Shown piece after piece: positions 1-11,057 of a DNA stretch of 64,000 nucleotides (positions are counted from its first letter, which is position 1; each line of letters starts with the position of its first letter). The notes beneath the pieces are model-generated. The model had not been told where the DNA came from, did not search any database, and worked only from the letters and a program-made list of their open reading frames with translations. Both the position numbers and the translations under genes were made by a program. Source of the DNA: Venturia oleaginea (lineage: Eukaryota > Ascomycota > Dothideomycetes > Venturiales > Venturiaceae); NCBI GenBank assembly GCA_013176395.1, contig JABMLP010000027.1, positions 434,001-498,000 on the forward strand, written 5' to 3'.

Positions 1-929
1 TCTAAAAACGCCTTCAAGCACAAGTTCCAGAAAGCAGAATCGTTCTTTCAGCTTGGAGGCAGCGATGTAAATGTCTACGGTGGGGGCAGTTTAGATGGCA
101 ATGGCGGCACTTGGGGAACGAAAGCCATACGACCTATTCTGTTCGCAGTCAACGGCCTAAAGGGAGGTATAATCTCCAACTTGAACCTCGTAAACTCTCC
201 GCAATGGTTCAACATTATCAGAGATAGCAAGGACGTTGTGTACAACAACATTAATATCAAGGGCAAGAACAAGAATACCGATGGCTGGGAGTGAGTCTCC
301 CTGTACCCGGCCTTATATTTTCAAACTAACATGTTCCTTTTAGCACGTTGAACAGCAACAACATAGTGATCCAAAACTCAAACATCAACAACGGCGATGA
401 CTGCGTCTCGTTCAAACCCGGCAGCATCAACATCGTCGTACAGAACTGTGTTTGTGTGGGCTCCCACGGCATGTCAGTTGGTTCACTAGGCCAGTACCCA
501 CAAGAGGTTGATATCGTCGAAAACGTTATGGTCTACAACGTCTCCATGTCCAATGCCTCTCACGGTGCCCGCATCAAGACCTGGGCCGGTCACGGAACCA
601 TGTCTGGTGTCGGCTCAGGCGGTGGTGGAAAAGGTCGCGTTAACAACATTACCTTTGAGAAATTCAAGGTGTCAGGGGTCGAGAGTGCTATCACTATCAC
701 TCAGTGCTACGGAGAGAAGGATGCGGCGAAATGCGCGGCAGATCCGAGTAAAGTCACGATATCAAATGTCTTGATGAAGGACTTTTCAGGGAGCGCAAAG
801 GGGAAGAAAGGGGCTATTGGCAGTGTGCAGTGTTCCACGTCGACGTCTTGTAAAAACATTGTGCTGAAGGGGATTAATGTGGGCGACGGAAAGATAACCT
901 GTTCGAATTATAAGGTGGCTGGATGCTAG
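1..929 (+). CDS. Exopolygalacturonase (GH28), 5' end cut off by window
   Basis: Secreted pectin-degrading enzyme that hydrolyses galacturonic acid from the non-reducing ends of pectate. Two exons are visible, 1-290 and 344-929. The intron has a GTGAGT donor, a CTAAC branch site and a TAG acceptor, and joins GA|C to rebuild an Asp. The protein carries the GH28 signatures: NTDGWD just before and across the intron, GDDCVSFK, a GSHGMSVGS block and RIKTWAG, with the catalytic Asp residues in the first two. The SLGQY stretch after the SHG block favours an exo- rather than endo-acting enzyme. The beta-helix repeats (NIVIQNS, NIVVQNC) are evident. The signal peptide and start lie before position 1. 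An AATAAA sits at 938-943, just after the stop. Family assignment is sure; exo specificity is inferred. Confidence 0.93.
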
Positions 930-1286
930 ATACCGTAAATAAAGGATTGATCTCAAAGTTAAAATTACCCTCTTAATTTTCTTGGTTCTACCCTTTCTTC
1001 ATATCGATAGAACTGTATCCAACGTGCAAATGTCTTAGACCTGCTAAAAGTCAAAAGAGAAGAAAGAATAGAACCAGTCGAATCCACGCAATACTTTACC
1101 ATTCCAGCTTTATTAAACGTCAACCAGCCCTAATTCTTACCTCCTCTTTTCACAAAAAGTATCTCCGATCAATTTTTGGCTTTACGGCTAGTCTCGTCAA
1201 AGGATCAAACTAAGCTCAGGCCTTGACTAAAGTCACTCTCAGCTCTCGGAGCAAAAACAATGGTCAACAGAAGCGAGCGTCGCGCT
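930..1286. other. Intergenic, exopolygalacturonase 3' side
   Basis: Contains the AATAAA polyadenylation-type signal at 938-943. No gene recognised. Confidence 0.6.
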
Positions 1287-1370
1287 TTGGTGCGAGTGGG
1301 GTTCGAACCCACGCATCTTTCGATAATGGTGCTTAAGACCACCGCCTTAGACCACTCGGCCATCACACCA
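1287..1370 (-). tRNA. tRNA-Leu (anticodon UAA)
   Basis: Read on the minus strand, the 7-bp acceptor stem TGGTGTG/CGCACCA closes with one G-T pair and is followed by discriminator A. The A box is TGGCCGAGTGG and the B box GGTTCGAACCC. The anticodon loop is CTTAAGC, giving anticodon TAA. The long variable arm typical of class II tRNAs is present, as expected for Leu. No intron is seen and the 3' CCA is not encoded beyond the acceptor stem. It decodes UUA, and possibly UUG by wobble. Confidence 0.94.
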
Positions 1371-2414
1371 TTTCCCGGGCAACTCCAGCATATTCCATAA
1401 AGGTTTAGTACAGATCATCATACAAATTGGGTATCTCGATCGAAAGTTCTTATCGAACTGTGGAGTTGTTCTCAATGGGCAGCGACGACGATGGACCGGT
1501 TTTAAGAAGGCATATGGTAGCGCTCAGTTTTCTTTTCATTGCGAGATAACTTGTATCCGGATATCGTTTGCCCTGGTGGAGCCATCGATGGAAGAAAGAT
1601 CGAAATCACGCTGCTACATTTTCTGGCATTGTTGTGCGCATTTCTGATCATGATCATCAGCTTCATCATGTGATTTTGACCCCTGCTCTGCAGGGTCTTC
1701 AAGAAATTTGTCCGACGCAACTTTTCTGCATTCCCATTCCCCCAATCATTGCCAATCACCACATCTTACTACTAGATGCATGCATCATGTAGGTAAATCC
1801 ATCTGCTCTTCCCTGCACGCAAATCTTGCATGATTCAACCTTTTCCTATTCGCAGTTTCCACGCGAGCTGTCAGCGTCCACACCCACTCCGCAAGGAGAA
1901 GGACGCGCAGCATAAACTGAGCGTCTAATGCACCTTCCTTGGATGTATGATTGAGATATCATCACTTCTTACAGTGTCACCTTCTCATTTCTCTGTATGT
2001 GGCTAACGTCTTTTGAATAGGTAGATGCCTCTTAGACGAGACACGTCCACACACGTCGTATTCAGCTCAACACGCAGATGCTTTGTTCGTGACCACTTAG
2101 GCTGGACGTCTTCGCACTCCGCGGCCACCATGTAGAATCCAGTCCACTCGAGCGGGCCAGCGCGCGACCTCGAGCAGATCTATTTGCCATTGGGCAATGG
2201 GAGACTTATAAATCCGCCTTCTCTAGCACATAGAGTTGGTGTCAAGTCATCACAAAGAGGTAGTTGTCTGGAGATTGAGTAAGCATTGGGTAAATAGGAG
2301 CAGATAGCTTGGTATATCATGATCGTATCCACATCACCCTCTAGGGCTGCTACTGCTTGACATTTATCTTTTCGATACAAACCTTTGTGATTTCTTTCCG
2401 AACCTTCTCCCAAC
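1371..2414. other. Intergenic, no gene seen
   Basis: Only short overlapping ORFs in several frames. No domain, repeat or RNA gene recognised. Confidence 0.5.
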
Positions 2415-3187
2415 ACAAATCAAACATTCCAGACGTTCGCATTGATCGCACCTCTGGTATCTCTCGGGGACGCCTGGGACAACTTAGGCCATCGGAATGT
2501 CGCTCTCCTATTACAGAAATACCTCGCTAGGGATGGCAAAGCCTTTGCAACACTTTGCTAGGTGGCATGGCCTACGACAACGCAGCAGTCTGAGCTGATG
2601 TATATAAGACCACACCCGCCGGTGCCTACACTAACAGCTGGCATTCCATGGATGCTCTAGACGACCCACCTATAACTTGCAATGTGTTTTACACACGAGA
2701 CTGCAAAGCACACGCACTTGTATCATCGCTGCAGTGAAGAACATGGCACGTGTAAACCTTATCTACAAGATGAATGCTAACGAGGTTCAGACAGAGCAAT
2801 TGCTGAATCCAGACCTACCCACAACTCAGCCCGTCGATGCTTTCAAATTCGCCCTTCACCTCACCGGAGACATACACGTGCCACTTCACGCAGAAGCCAT
2901 TGCTAAGGAGGCAACGATGTCAAAGTCCTCTTCAGAGACGCTAATCTCGGCCTCCAATTCATCTGGGTTGTTAGTATGCTACAGAAGCGGACAGTCAGCA
3001 ACAAGAGCAATGAGATAGCGGCAGCTATATTGTGAGCGGAACATTGTTCCAGCCCCCTGCTGTATTTCATGGCCAATATTAGGCCCCGCTGCTTGCTGGA
3101 ACACGAGCATAAGCGATGGAGGAGATTAAGTGCATGATCCCGAAAGCTGGCTCGATTCGTGGGCTGGAGAGGCATCACTCCCTATGC
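2415..3187 (+). pseudogene. Decayed S1/P1-type secreted nuclease gene
   Basis: A relic of a zinc-dependent S1/P1 nuclease (secreted 3'-nucleotidase/single-strand nuclease) is spread over three frames in the family's order. First comes a signal-peptide-like stretch ending FALIAPLVSLGDA (2438-2476). It is followed by the mature N-terminus W-D-N-L-G-H, where the family ligates zinc. Next are DALDDPP and TRDC (about 2649-2708), then CIIAAVKNM (about 2721), GDIHVPLH (about 2866-2889), GGND (about 2907-2920) and a C-terminal SWLDSWAGEA (about 3143-3172). Frames break near 2556, 2718 and 2908. A TGA at 2591-2593 stands where the family has Trp (V-W-A-D). No start ATG is evident. No set of canonical introns bridges all these breaks, so I read it as a pseudogene. 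Confidence 0.8.
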
Positions 3188-4170
3188 AAAACACAAACTC
3201 ATCATTTCTAAATATCCCCATCCATCCCACTACAAATCGGTCTAAGGAATTTCCCCAGGGAAGCAAAAATGGGGCCAAACCGTGGACCAAACACGTGACC
3301 TCCTGTATATTAACTCTTGATAAGCTTAGGTATCACACGGAGCAGAACTCTTCTTTTTCAAAGTCAGTTTTCATTCTTGAATAGAAAGCAGGAGTATTCG
3401 GGTACACACACCTCTAGACCATGGCCCGCTGTTGGAAGCGTCGTGGATGAGATAGTCGAGAAGCATTTAGAGAGAGGATGGAGATGGGGATGGGAGAGGT
3501 GAGGTATACAAAAGGAATGGGAGATGGGATGGATCTACGACATCTAGTGCCAGTTGTAAACTTACCAGACTTTAGAAACAATCTTTTCGTCCAGCTATAG
3601 TTCTTCTTGGCTTACTTCAAGAATGGACGTAGTAGCTTGATCACGATGGCTAGGACCAATGTAGGCTATACACGCAAGGCCATAGTGACCGCCGGTGTGA
3701 GATTCTCTCGAGCAGAAGATCAAGTCGAGCAGGGAGAAGCATTACTCGAGCATCTTATAATCAAGTCGAGTTTGGTCCGAGAAAGAACAAAACTCTAGAA
3801 GTGGCGGTGGGTTTTCCTTTGCGTCTAGAACCCTCGATGGCGCTGAAAATTTCTATTAGGAATCGTCCCTGGGTATTTTTGAAAATTTTCGATGGTGAGA
3901 GACCTGATTATAGTGTTTTCGTGGAAAAGAAACAATACGAACAGGGCGGATGAAAGTGGTAGTACCATGGCTTCTCGCACCTGATATTTAAGTTTGCATT
4001 AACCATGGAACTCCGACGATTGAGAACAGGTGTGTTACAACGACGATGGCTAATAAAAAACAGCTCTTGCGAACCATGCCCAGAATTCAACGCCACAACA
4101 AATCCATTCTCCAACCAGTACTTCCACCTACCACTCCAATTCAAAGACATGTGCCCCTAGAAAGCCCACC
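3188..4170. other. Intergenic, no gene seen
   Basis: No recognisable gene between the nuclease relic and the next ORF. Confidence 0.5.
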
Positions 4171-4797
4171 ATGTCTATCTCTCACACGTCCAATCAAAGA
4201 AGCGTCAGAAGATCCTCCAAAAACATATTTAATAAAGCTATATCCCTCCTCAATCCAAGGGCCCCCAGCAAGAAAACGCCCCGAATGGATTCGCCCCACC
4301 GACCCCCGATAACCTCAAAAGCCAAAGACGACACGTTACAAACAGCATACTATCGTCTCCAAAACGCGCACAATCGTCATCTCCTCGATGATGCGAATTC
4401 AGCAGACGGGAAGTTCAGGTTGAAGCAGAGGGAGCAGAGGCTCGTCGTCGAGCATGGGGTAAGCATACGAGATTTTGCGTTTGAGAAGAAATTGGCAGAA
4501 GAGGTAGAAGAGGCAACGGTAGAGGAGGCAACAGTAGAAGAGGCAACGGTTGAAGAGGAAACGGTAGAAGAGGCAACGGTTGGAGAGGAAACGGTAGAAG
4601 AGGCAATGGATTGGGCGACGAAAGACGATCAAGGGAAGGATTTATTGAGGCCGCGGACGGATTCGATTGCGAGTCCTCCTCGAGTCGAGGAACGGTCTCA
4701 ATCGCCTTCGTTGTGTTCTCTTGATTTACAGCAGCAACAACTTGTTTTGGATGCGTGGGGAAATGGAGATGGTTTATCTGCGATAGATATAGAGTGA
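4171..4797 (+). CDS. Hypothetical protein with Glu-rich EEATV tandem repeat
   Basis: Uninterrupted 208-codon ORF with a good start context (CACC before the ATG). No known domain. The N-terminal third is basic (RRSSKN, PSKKTP). A helical-looking middle (LQTAYYRLQNAHNRHLLDD, KFRLKQREQRLVVEHG) is followed at residues of about 111-146 by repeats of the five-residue unit V-E-E-A-T, encoded by a 15-bp minisatellite. The C-terminus is Ser/Pro- and Gln-rich. The antisense 145-codon ORF over the same place is Leu/Pro low-complexity and looks like a shadow of the repeat. The function is unknown. An intron or a different start cannot be excluded. Confidence 0.55.
   Translation: MSISHTSNQRSVRRSSKNIFNKAISLLNPRAPSKKTPRMDSPHRPPITSKAKDDTLQTAYYRLQNAHNRHLLDDANSADGKFRLKQREQRLVVEHGVSIRDFAFEKKLAEEVEEATVEEATVEEATVEEETVEEATVGEETVEEAMDWATKDDQGKDLLRPRTDSIASPPRVEERSQSPSLCSLDLQQQQLVLDAWGNGDGLSAIDIE
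4499..4608 (+). repeat. 15-bp coding minisatellite (EEATV units)
   Basis: About seven tandem copies of a GAAGAGG(A/C)AACGGTA-like 15-bp unit, all in frame with the surrounding ORF, so length changes would add or remove whole five-residue units. Confidence 0.85.
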
Positions 4798-5813
4798 AGA
4801 CCAAATTCTGGAGATGGTGGGATTGGTGAGGATGAGGGGATGCGACAACCAAAGCAATTGAGACGAAGGACGGATTGTAAATTGGTCAAATCGAGACGGA
4901 TAAAACCCACCTCCTGGCATTCTTTAAATTGTCCGGATAATTACATTCGACTTGAGTGAATTGAGGCCGCGACTTCGAGAAGCTATCGCAGCTCATGTTT
5001 GGTTGCTTTGCGCCCTTGGAGTTCGATCATCCGGTCGCTCCTCATCGCCCACGAAGTACAGTTTTCTTTTTATACCGGGTCGCAACACACTTCCCACAGC
5101 TGGCAGTACATGGCCCATCAGTCTCGCACCCCATCATGTCACACCATGCTCGCTGGAAGAGGGGAACTCGTTCTAGCGCTATTGGAACACTGCAAAGCGT
5201 TAGCTTGCGGGAATGGTGAGATTCGCATCGTGCGTTTCGTTCTATCAAACTTACTTCTGGGCACATTGTGAACTCTGTCATGGGGAATTTATATAATGAC
5301 AACCACGAGACACAACTGGAAGCTGATCTGGCGCATGGTAAAGGTTGACCAGTGACCTGCGGGGTCAAGCAATGTCGAAGGGGTATGTAATTCTTTTGTT
5401 ACTATGTCGAGTTGATGTTTCGCTTCTGCTGAGCGAACGTTCAAGGACACCAGGAGGCTGCACGATGTAATGTATATTACAGCTGTACTTTTTACATAGT
5501 TATCTGCGAGCTGTTAGTGTTCCTGTATTAGGAGCGAAGCCTCCAATGAGTGACGAGCACATGCTATTATGCGACATGGAAGGAACAGTGATGCTCTCAT
5601 GTTCATGCGGCGCGTGAGATCGATCAGATTGTTTCATATTATGATCCTGTTGAGTGGGGGCGCGGAAGCTCATATTCCTTGAAGATGAGTCTTTCTTTCA
5701 TACCATCAGCTCAGATACCAAACTGGAATCCAGTCCGGCGATTCTGTCGGACGCTTGCACTATTTATTAATGGTCTTCCTGCTCCCTCATATCTTACATG
5801 ACTCATTGGCAAT
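4798..5813. other. Intergenic, no gene seen
   Basis: Several overlapping ORFs of about 70-110 codons in both strands, none with recognisable motifs. Confidence 0.5.
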
Positions 5814-6722
5814 TCACGATTGAACTCTCTCCCTTTCCGGCCTTTCTTTCTTCCTCTTTTCTCTCTCTGCCTTGCGAATAGCTCTCAGATCCGGGGGCTT
5901 CTCAATCCCAAGGCTCGTTCTCAAAGCCTCCACATCTCCCTCCAGCTCTTCTTCCCAGTACACATTGATAACCTCCTCAGCAACCATGCCATTCCGAATT
6001 GCCCATGGCCCATAGGTACTGAAGAATCGTTGCCTCTCTCCTTTCTTCAATGTCGCCACAGCCGCCATGCTAAGCCCCGTCATGGGTAACAGTGTATTCG
6101 CAAACTCAAAGGCCTTCAGCGCCACCTCACCCTCCCTGAACACGGGTAGCCCAGTGAGAGCATGATAGAAGTCGTGACACTCTCTGTACCGCTGCATAAC
6201 ATACGCACATTCCTCATCATCGATGTAGCGTACATTGTCTCTTGTATCCGGTGATACGCCTTCTCGATCCAACCAGCTCACGTAGGAGCGGCCTACCGTG
6301 TTCTCTGGCAGGCTTCGAAGGTATTCTACGTTCATTGTTTTGGAGGTTATTCGTGGGCGGCCACGGAGGATACGGCGGCCTGTATGATTGGAAAGCATGG
6401 CATCGCGGAGTCGGTTTATGAAGTAGGGTTGGGCTGTTGCTTCGCCGAGGGCTGCTATCAGGTCTGGAATCACTTAGCCTCCATACAAACAAATGCTTGC
6501 GTGAAGTTTACTACCTGCTCGTGTGGGATCAAAGAAGGACCACAAGGCTGAGCCTGCAGCCAGTCCAGCACGTTCGATTCTAGTAAGAGGGACATGGCCT
6601 TCATACTTTGGCGGCGGCCGATTGAGGACCGAGAATGTGCGATAAGTAGCCAATGGCAGGGCCGAAGATATGCTCGAAGGGTTTGAGAGTGTCCGTAGAC
6701 AGTTCCTACATATCGTCGCCAT
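5814..6722 (-). CDS. COQ4: Ubiquinone biosynthesis protein COQ4, mitochondrial
   Basis: Scaffold/metal-binding subunit of the coenzyme Q synthesis complex on the matrix side of the inner mitochondrial membrane. Two exons, 6722-6515 and 6463-5814, with a 51-nt intron (GTAGTA donor, CTAAG branch, CAG acceptor), give 285 residues, the usual fungal length. Residues 1-35 are Arg/Ser-rich and fit a mitochondrial presequence. The block [33 protein letters not shown] crosses the splice junction and is typical of COQ4. The metal-binding HDxxH signature is HDFYH at 166-170, with the conserved E further on in FREGE. The C-terminal tail is Arg/Lys/Glu-rich. It is divergent from the VMA22-like gene, with 136 bp between start codons. 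Very secure. Confidence 0.96.
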
Positions 6723-6766
6723 GGTTTGGTGTTTGGTATAGGTAGTGGGACTGGCGATGCACATGT

Positions 6767-6796
6767 CAAAGCTCCAAGCTCCAAGCTCCAAGCTCC
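6767..6796. repeat. 7-bp tandem repeat in the COQ4/VMA22 divergent promoter
   Basis: About four copies of AAGCTCC in the 136-bp space between the two divergent start codons. Confidence 0.8.
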
Positions 6797-6858
6797 TCTC
6801 ATCTTGACGCCTGAGCCTGATTCCTTCATCACAACACCTCATCAACATCTCAGAGGGA

Positions 6859-7573
6859 ATGACTTCGACAATAGAGAAAGCAATGTCAGATCCGGGTGCT
6901 AAAGGCGGAGGTGCTGAGAAGCTGATGCTCAAACTCGACGACCTTTTCGAGCAATATCTCAACTTCCTCGACCAATATCAGAAAGCCCGACAACAACTCT
7001 CTGCACAACTATCCTCGGTATGAGCATAGCTTTGGATCTTGACTTCAAGACTAACAAGCACAGGGTTACATGTCACTTGCTCAGGCGAATTTCGCCTCAA
7101 CTTCAAGAGCGAAATATGGCCCGGACTACTATGATGAGCGGATGCAAGCTTCACGGAAAGTGTAAGCTACACATTGTGCTGGTATCCGATCCGCTCTGAT
7201 ATTTTTCAGAAACATTGTCGATAAGGGACCGAGTGAAGAAGATGTTGTCGTGACATGCAACCTGGAACCTTCAGAGCAAGTTGAACCAGAATCCGAGTCT
7301 GTTTCCACTGAGCCCGATTCTGAGTCGGCGAAGGGAAACGAAAAGCCGACAGACAAGGAAAAAGAGGTGACTGAGAAGCCTAAGATCGACCCAAGAGACC
7401 CCATCAGATGGTTCGGCGTGCTCGTTCCACCACCTCTCCGCTCAGCACAATCCAAATTCATCGGAATCGTCGAAGGTCCAATCCCTCAACTGGTCACTCT
7501 AACGAAGGAACTCCGTACCCTGGAGATTGAAATCGGACGCACAAGAAAATCAATCAAAAAGCTTGAAAAATAA
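6859..7573 (+). CDS. V-ATPase assembly factor, VMA22/CCDC115-like
   Basis: Probable ER-side assembly factor for the V0 sector of the vacuolar ATPase. Three exons, 6859-7017, 7064-7161 and 7210-7573, close in frame to 206 residues. Introns use GTATGA and GTAAGC donors and CAG acceptors. The N-terminal coiled coil ([20 protein letters not shown], about residues 22-41) is followed by the short YMSLAQANF motif, an acidic Glu/Ser linker, and the family's C-terminal signature [18 protein letters not shown] (about residues 146-163). A final helix pair ends the protein. This domain order matches VMA22/CCDC115. Head-to-head with COQ4. Confidence 0.85.
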
Positions 7574-7779
7574 TTGATACTCCATTAATCTATGCTATGC
7601 TTATGAGGCCTATGAAGCTATTCAGGAGTAACGGCAATCTGTGGTGAGCAACCAGTTCCCGACCATGAAGGCAAAATTATCCAATCAACATACAACCTAA
7701 GAAAATCATGGTCCAATACCGATTCGTTAATCATCATACTGCAGCATCATTATTCGTCCTCCCTTCGCACCCTGCCTAT

Positions 7780-8891
7780 TCAAACAGATGCCCCCGCACT
7801 CTCCCTTCCGTTAGGCCCTTCTTCATATCGCTGAGGGTTATGGTCGGCGTCGGCACCTGGATTGGCTGTCTCGTACTCGAGCATCTTGATGAATCGGTAG
7901 AAGAGAACCGCAACGATAGCTCCAAGGCCAGGTCCGATCCAGTAGATCCCTATCTCGCGTTAGTGTCTGCTCAAAAAGCTAACGTGTTGGAGAACTTGCA
8001 GTGATAATTATCGAATTTGCCGAGCACAACATCGGGGCCAAACGACCGAGCTGGGTTGAGTGAACCGCCAGTGAACATGACGCTGCCAAGCTCGGCAACG
8101 AAAAGAGCAAGACCGATACCGATTGGTGCCAGGAAGGTGCCTTTGTGCTTCTCGGCGGCGAGCATGAAGCTGGAGTATGCAGTCAGAAGCGAGGCCTGAG
8201 CGTACAACTTTCCGGACTCACATGGTGAAGATCAAGAAGATCGTGCAGAACATCTCTATGAATAGTCCACGCTGAATGCTCGTCTGCGGCAGCGTGCTCA
8301 GTGTTGTGCGTACAGCGAGATCGCCTGGGAAGAGACTTGAGACGATGCCAGCAGCTGCGATAGCACCGAGTATTTGAGCGATGAAGACGACGACGAACCG
8401 GATCCAGCCGATTGCGCCAATCAAAGCAAGTCCGAGACTCACCTGAGTAGAGGGTCAGTACAATTTGCGACCCATCACATAGAGACGACCACTTACAGCT
8501 GGATTGAACACTGAGAGAAGAGTCAGTATCCTTACGAGCCACTTGATTAGGAAGAAAATCACTTACAGCCTCCACTGATTCTGAAGAACACCCAAACAGT
8601 GACAGCCAGACTGAAGCCAAAAGAGAGCGCAATATACAACAGTGTCCCGACCTGCGGCACTGGATCGATGTCTCTGGTGCCGACAAAGTTGGCAACCTGG
8701 GTTCCAGAGAAAGCGAAGAACAGAAACAAGAAGGTGCCGACAAGCTCTCCCAGGAAGGCAACGACTTCATTTCGAATCTTTGGTGGCAACCAATGGGCGA
8801 GCTTGAGTGGCCTTGGTGGTGGATTTCCAGATGTGCGAGCTCTTGTGAAGGGGAGAACGACATTTTGATCTGCTGGGCGAGCGTTGTTCAT
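7780..8891 (-). CDS. Aquaporin (MIP family water channel)
   Basis: Six-helix membrane channel of 299 residues. The five exons are 8891-8567, 8510-8497, 8442-8222, 8169-8000 and 7949-7780. The second exon is only 14 nt and encodes the centre of the first pore motif (L-F-N-P-A). The second motif is GGSLNPARSFGP in exon 4; the Arg after NPA and the overall pattern fit an orthodox water-type channel rather than an aquaglyceroporin. The third intron is 52 nt with a CTGAC branch. The fourth intron has a GC donor (GCAAGT) and an ACTAAC branch. The frame closes exactly and restores HWIYWIGPGLG. The N-terminus is long and cytosolic. An in-frame ATG 17 codons upstream (8942) is possible, but 8891 has an AAAATG context. 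Confidence 0.93.
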
Positions 8892-10271
8892 TTTGGAAGT
8901 GATTCCTTCGTGGGTTGCTAAAGGTACAGGTATGCAAAGCAAGCTGGTCGAGTAGTAGTAGTAGTAGGTTCAAAAAGTGAGTATCGGGTTCCAAAATCGA
9001 GTGGCAGGACGAAGAGAGTAGTAGACCAAAAGAAAGACAATTTGCTCTTAACTTCTGGAGAAGAAACAAAGAAGAGAAGGGTTGCTCAGGTAAGCTTGAT
9101 GCGTCGATAGTGTGAGGGCCGATGTAACGAGTTCTGTTGAAGAGGTGGCACAAGGGAAGAGGGGGGAGGGTATTGCTAACTGTTTTGGTGGAAGGCTTGA
9201 GGCTTGCAACGGAACGCGACTGCTAGTGATGGATGAGGAAGTGGCCATCCTTCTCTTTCCCATGATTCTTGCACGTTATCAGTAGCATACTCCGCGGGAT
9301 CGATGGAAGATCTCGCTTTGAGATACTAGCAAGCTACGAGGAATATTGAGATTATGCTTATCGTAAAGCTATTCACTGCCATAAAGAACAACACCTCGAT
9401 CAAACTCAACAGAGTATACAATATCATGTTCTGGTGTTGCGGATCCGATCGCCGCATGACCAGCTCAAGGAAGCGACGTGGCTATGTGCCATACAGCGCT
9501 TTCTCCGACTAGATTAACCTTGGGCATCTCGTCTCACATGTTGTCTCATGTCCCATCCCTCTCATAGACATCTCGGAACGTCTAGCGAATTCTTTGGTCA
9601 ATCTAGCATACTACTGTAAGACCGGCGGCTCATAGTACTAGACTTGATCGTAGCGAGATCTCATAAACACATCGCAGCGACTCTTCTCGAGGGGGACAAC
9701 ATATCGATGTTATTGTTCCGTTAGTAACCGCGCACCTGTTGCTTCTGTCGGATAGCTCGGGGCTTGCAACAGTAGCCTTGGATTCATTCTCGGGTTGTGT
9801 GAAGAAAGGCAGCAACGGATCACGCGTAGGAACAGTCAGCGTCAGCCTTGTCCATTTCTGGTAATTTCGACCATCGATATTTCAGATGATATTTACTCTT
9901 TTTCTTCACCTCACTGCAAAGCTGCCTATTCTAGGACCTCAAATTTCCTCTAGCCACCAGCATCATTTTCAGGTCTCAAGAGAGAAATTCGCCATCCGCC
10001 AATTTCCAATTCCCAAAACTCTGGGTTCGATTAAGAGCCGGGTCCTGCTGTGCGACAAGCCTCACGACAGCGCTGTTAGAGCTTCCGACCTTTGAATCGC
10101 AGACCGTTGTTACGATCGAGACACGTGAACAATCTGATCTCTTTAGCATCATATTTCAATGTTGGGTGTGAAAGAGGTAGTGCGACGAATGAGAGTTAAA
10201 TACCTCAGCCTCGCGTCGGTGTCGCATAATTTCATTCGGCGCAACAAACATATTTGGCAGTACTTCTAATA

Positions 10272-10310
<39 letters not shown>

Positions 10311-10482
10311 TCATTTCATAAACTTTTCCCATAAAATGTGATATGAGGATCACGTGGAATAATCCTCGGATCTCACTAGCTCCGTGTGGCACGCATGTAG
10401 AAAGATCCACAGGGCGTCAACTTTCTGCGACCACCAAAACCACAACTATCACCCACTGAACTTCATCACTCTCATCGCGAAC
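8892..10482. other. Intergenic, with a (CT)n microsatellite
   Basis: Divergent promoter region between the aquaporin gene and the CX9C gene. No gene recognised. Confidence 0.6.
10275..10305. repeat. (CT)n microsatellite
   Basis: About 15 CT units about 180 bp before the CX9C start codon, a common pyrimidine-rich promoter feature in fungi. Confidence 0.95.
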
Positions 10483-11057
10483 ATGGCCCGTCAATCAAGA
10501 GGACGTTCTTCTGCTCCCCCTTCCAGACCTATGGGAGCACCAGCCAGACCCGCACCAGCACCTCAACGCCCATCAGCACCAGCTCAATCTCGTCCTGCCT
10601 CCACAGCTGCCGCGCCTCCAGCTCCAGCTCCAGCAGCAGTTGCACCACCAGTACAGGCAGCATCCCAAGGCCCAGGACTTTTTGGACAAATGGCTTCAAC
10701 CGCTGCGTAAGTATTTACTACTGCCCGTGGCCAAAAGAACAACATCATGGGCACCCCACCTCACATTACAACAACAACAACTAATATCCCCAAAGCGGTG
10801 TTGCAGTCGGATCCTCCATCGGCCACGCAGTAGGTGGTTGGTTCTCAGGGGGCTCCTCGGCCGAAGCAGCAGCGCCAGCTGCCGCCCCGGCAAACCCGGA
10901 CACAATGCAATCCACCTCGAGCACAAGCGGTGCCGCATGCGAAGGCCAAATTACACAATTCAGACAGTGTATGGATCAGAACCAGGGAAGCTTGAACATT
11001 TGCGGGTGGTACTTGGATCAATTGAAGGCTTGCCAGTCGGCTGCTTCTCAGTACTAG
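10483..11057 (+). CDS. Twin CX9C mitochondrial protein, MIX17/CHCHD2-CHCHD10-like
   Basis: Small protein probably imported into the mitochondrial intermembrane space by the MIA40 relay. Exons 10483-10706 and 10796-11057 give 161 residues. The N-terminus is basic (MARQSRGRSS) and leads into a long Ala/Pro-rich region. A Gly/Ala-rich amphipathic segment follows (GVAVGSSIGHAVGGWFSG, right after the splice). The C-terminal CHCH fold has C123/C133 and C144/C154, two exact C-x9-C pairs. That architecture is the MIX17/CHCHD10 one. The 89-nt intron has a GTAAGT donor and a CTAAT branch. Confidence 0.93.

Noticed and set aside
4415..4852. 145-codon minus-strand Leu/Pro-rich ORF
   Set aside because: Its composition is explained by the complementary strand of the EEATV minisatellite; the plus ORF has the better start and non-repeat sequence.
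8196..8221. 26-nt intron in the aquaporin gene ending at the first CAG
   Set aside because: Too short for fungal splicing and puts a stop in frame; the CCAG 26 nt further gives a 52-nt intron and a conserved sequence.
10275..10305. Possible CRISPR-like or structured repeat
   Set aside because: Simple CT dinucleotide run without spacers; eukaryotic context.
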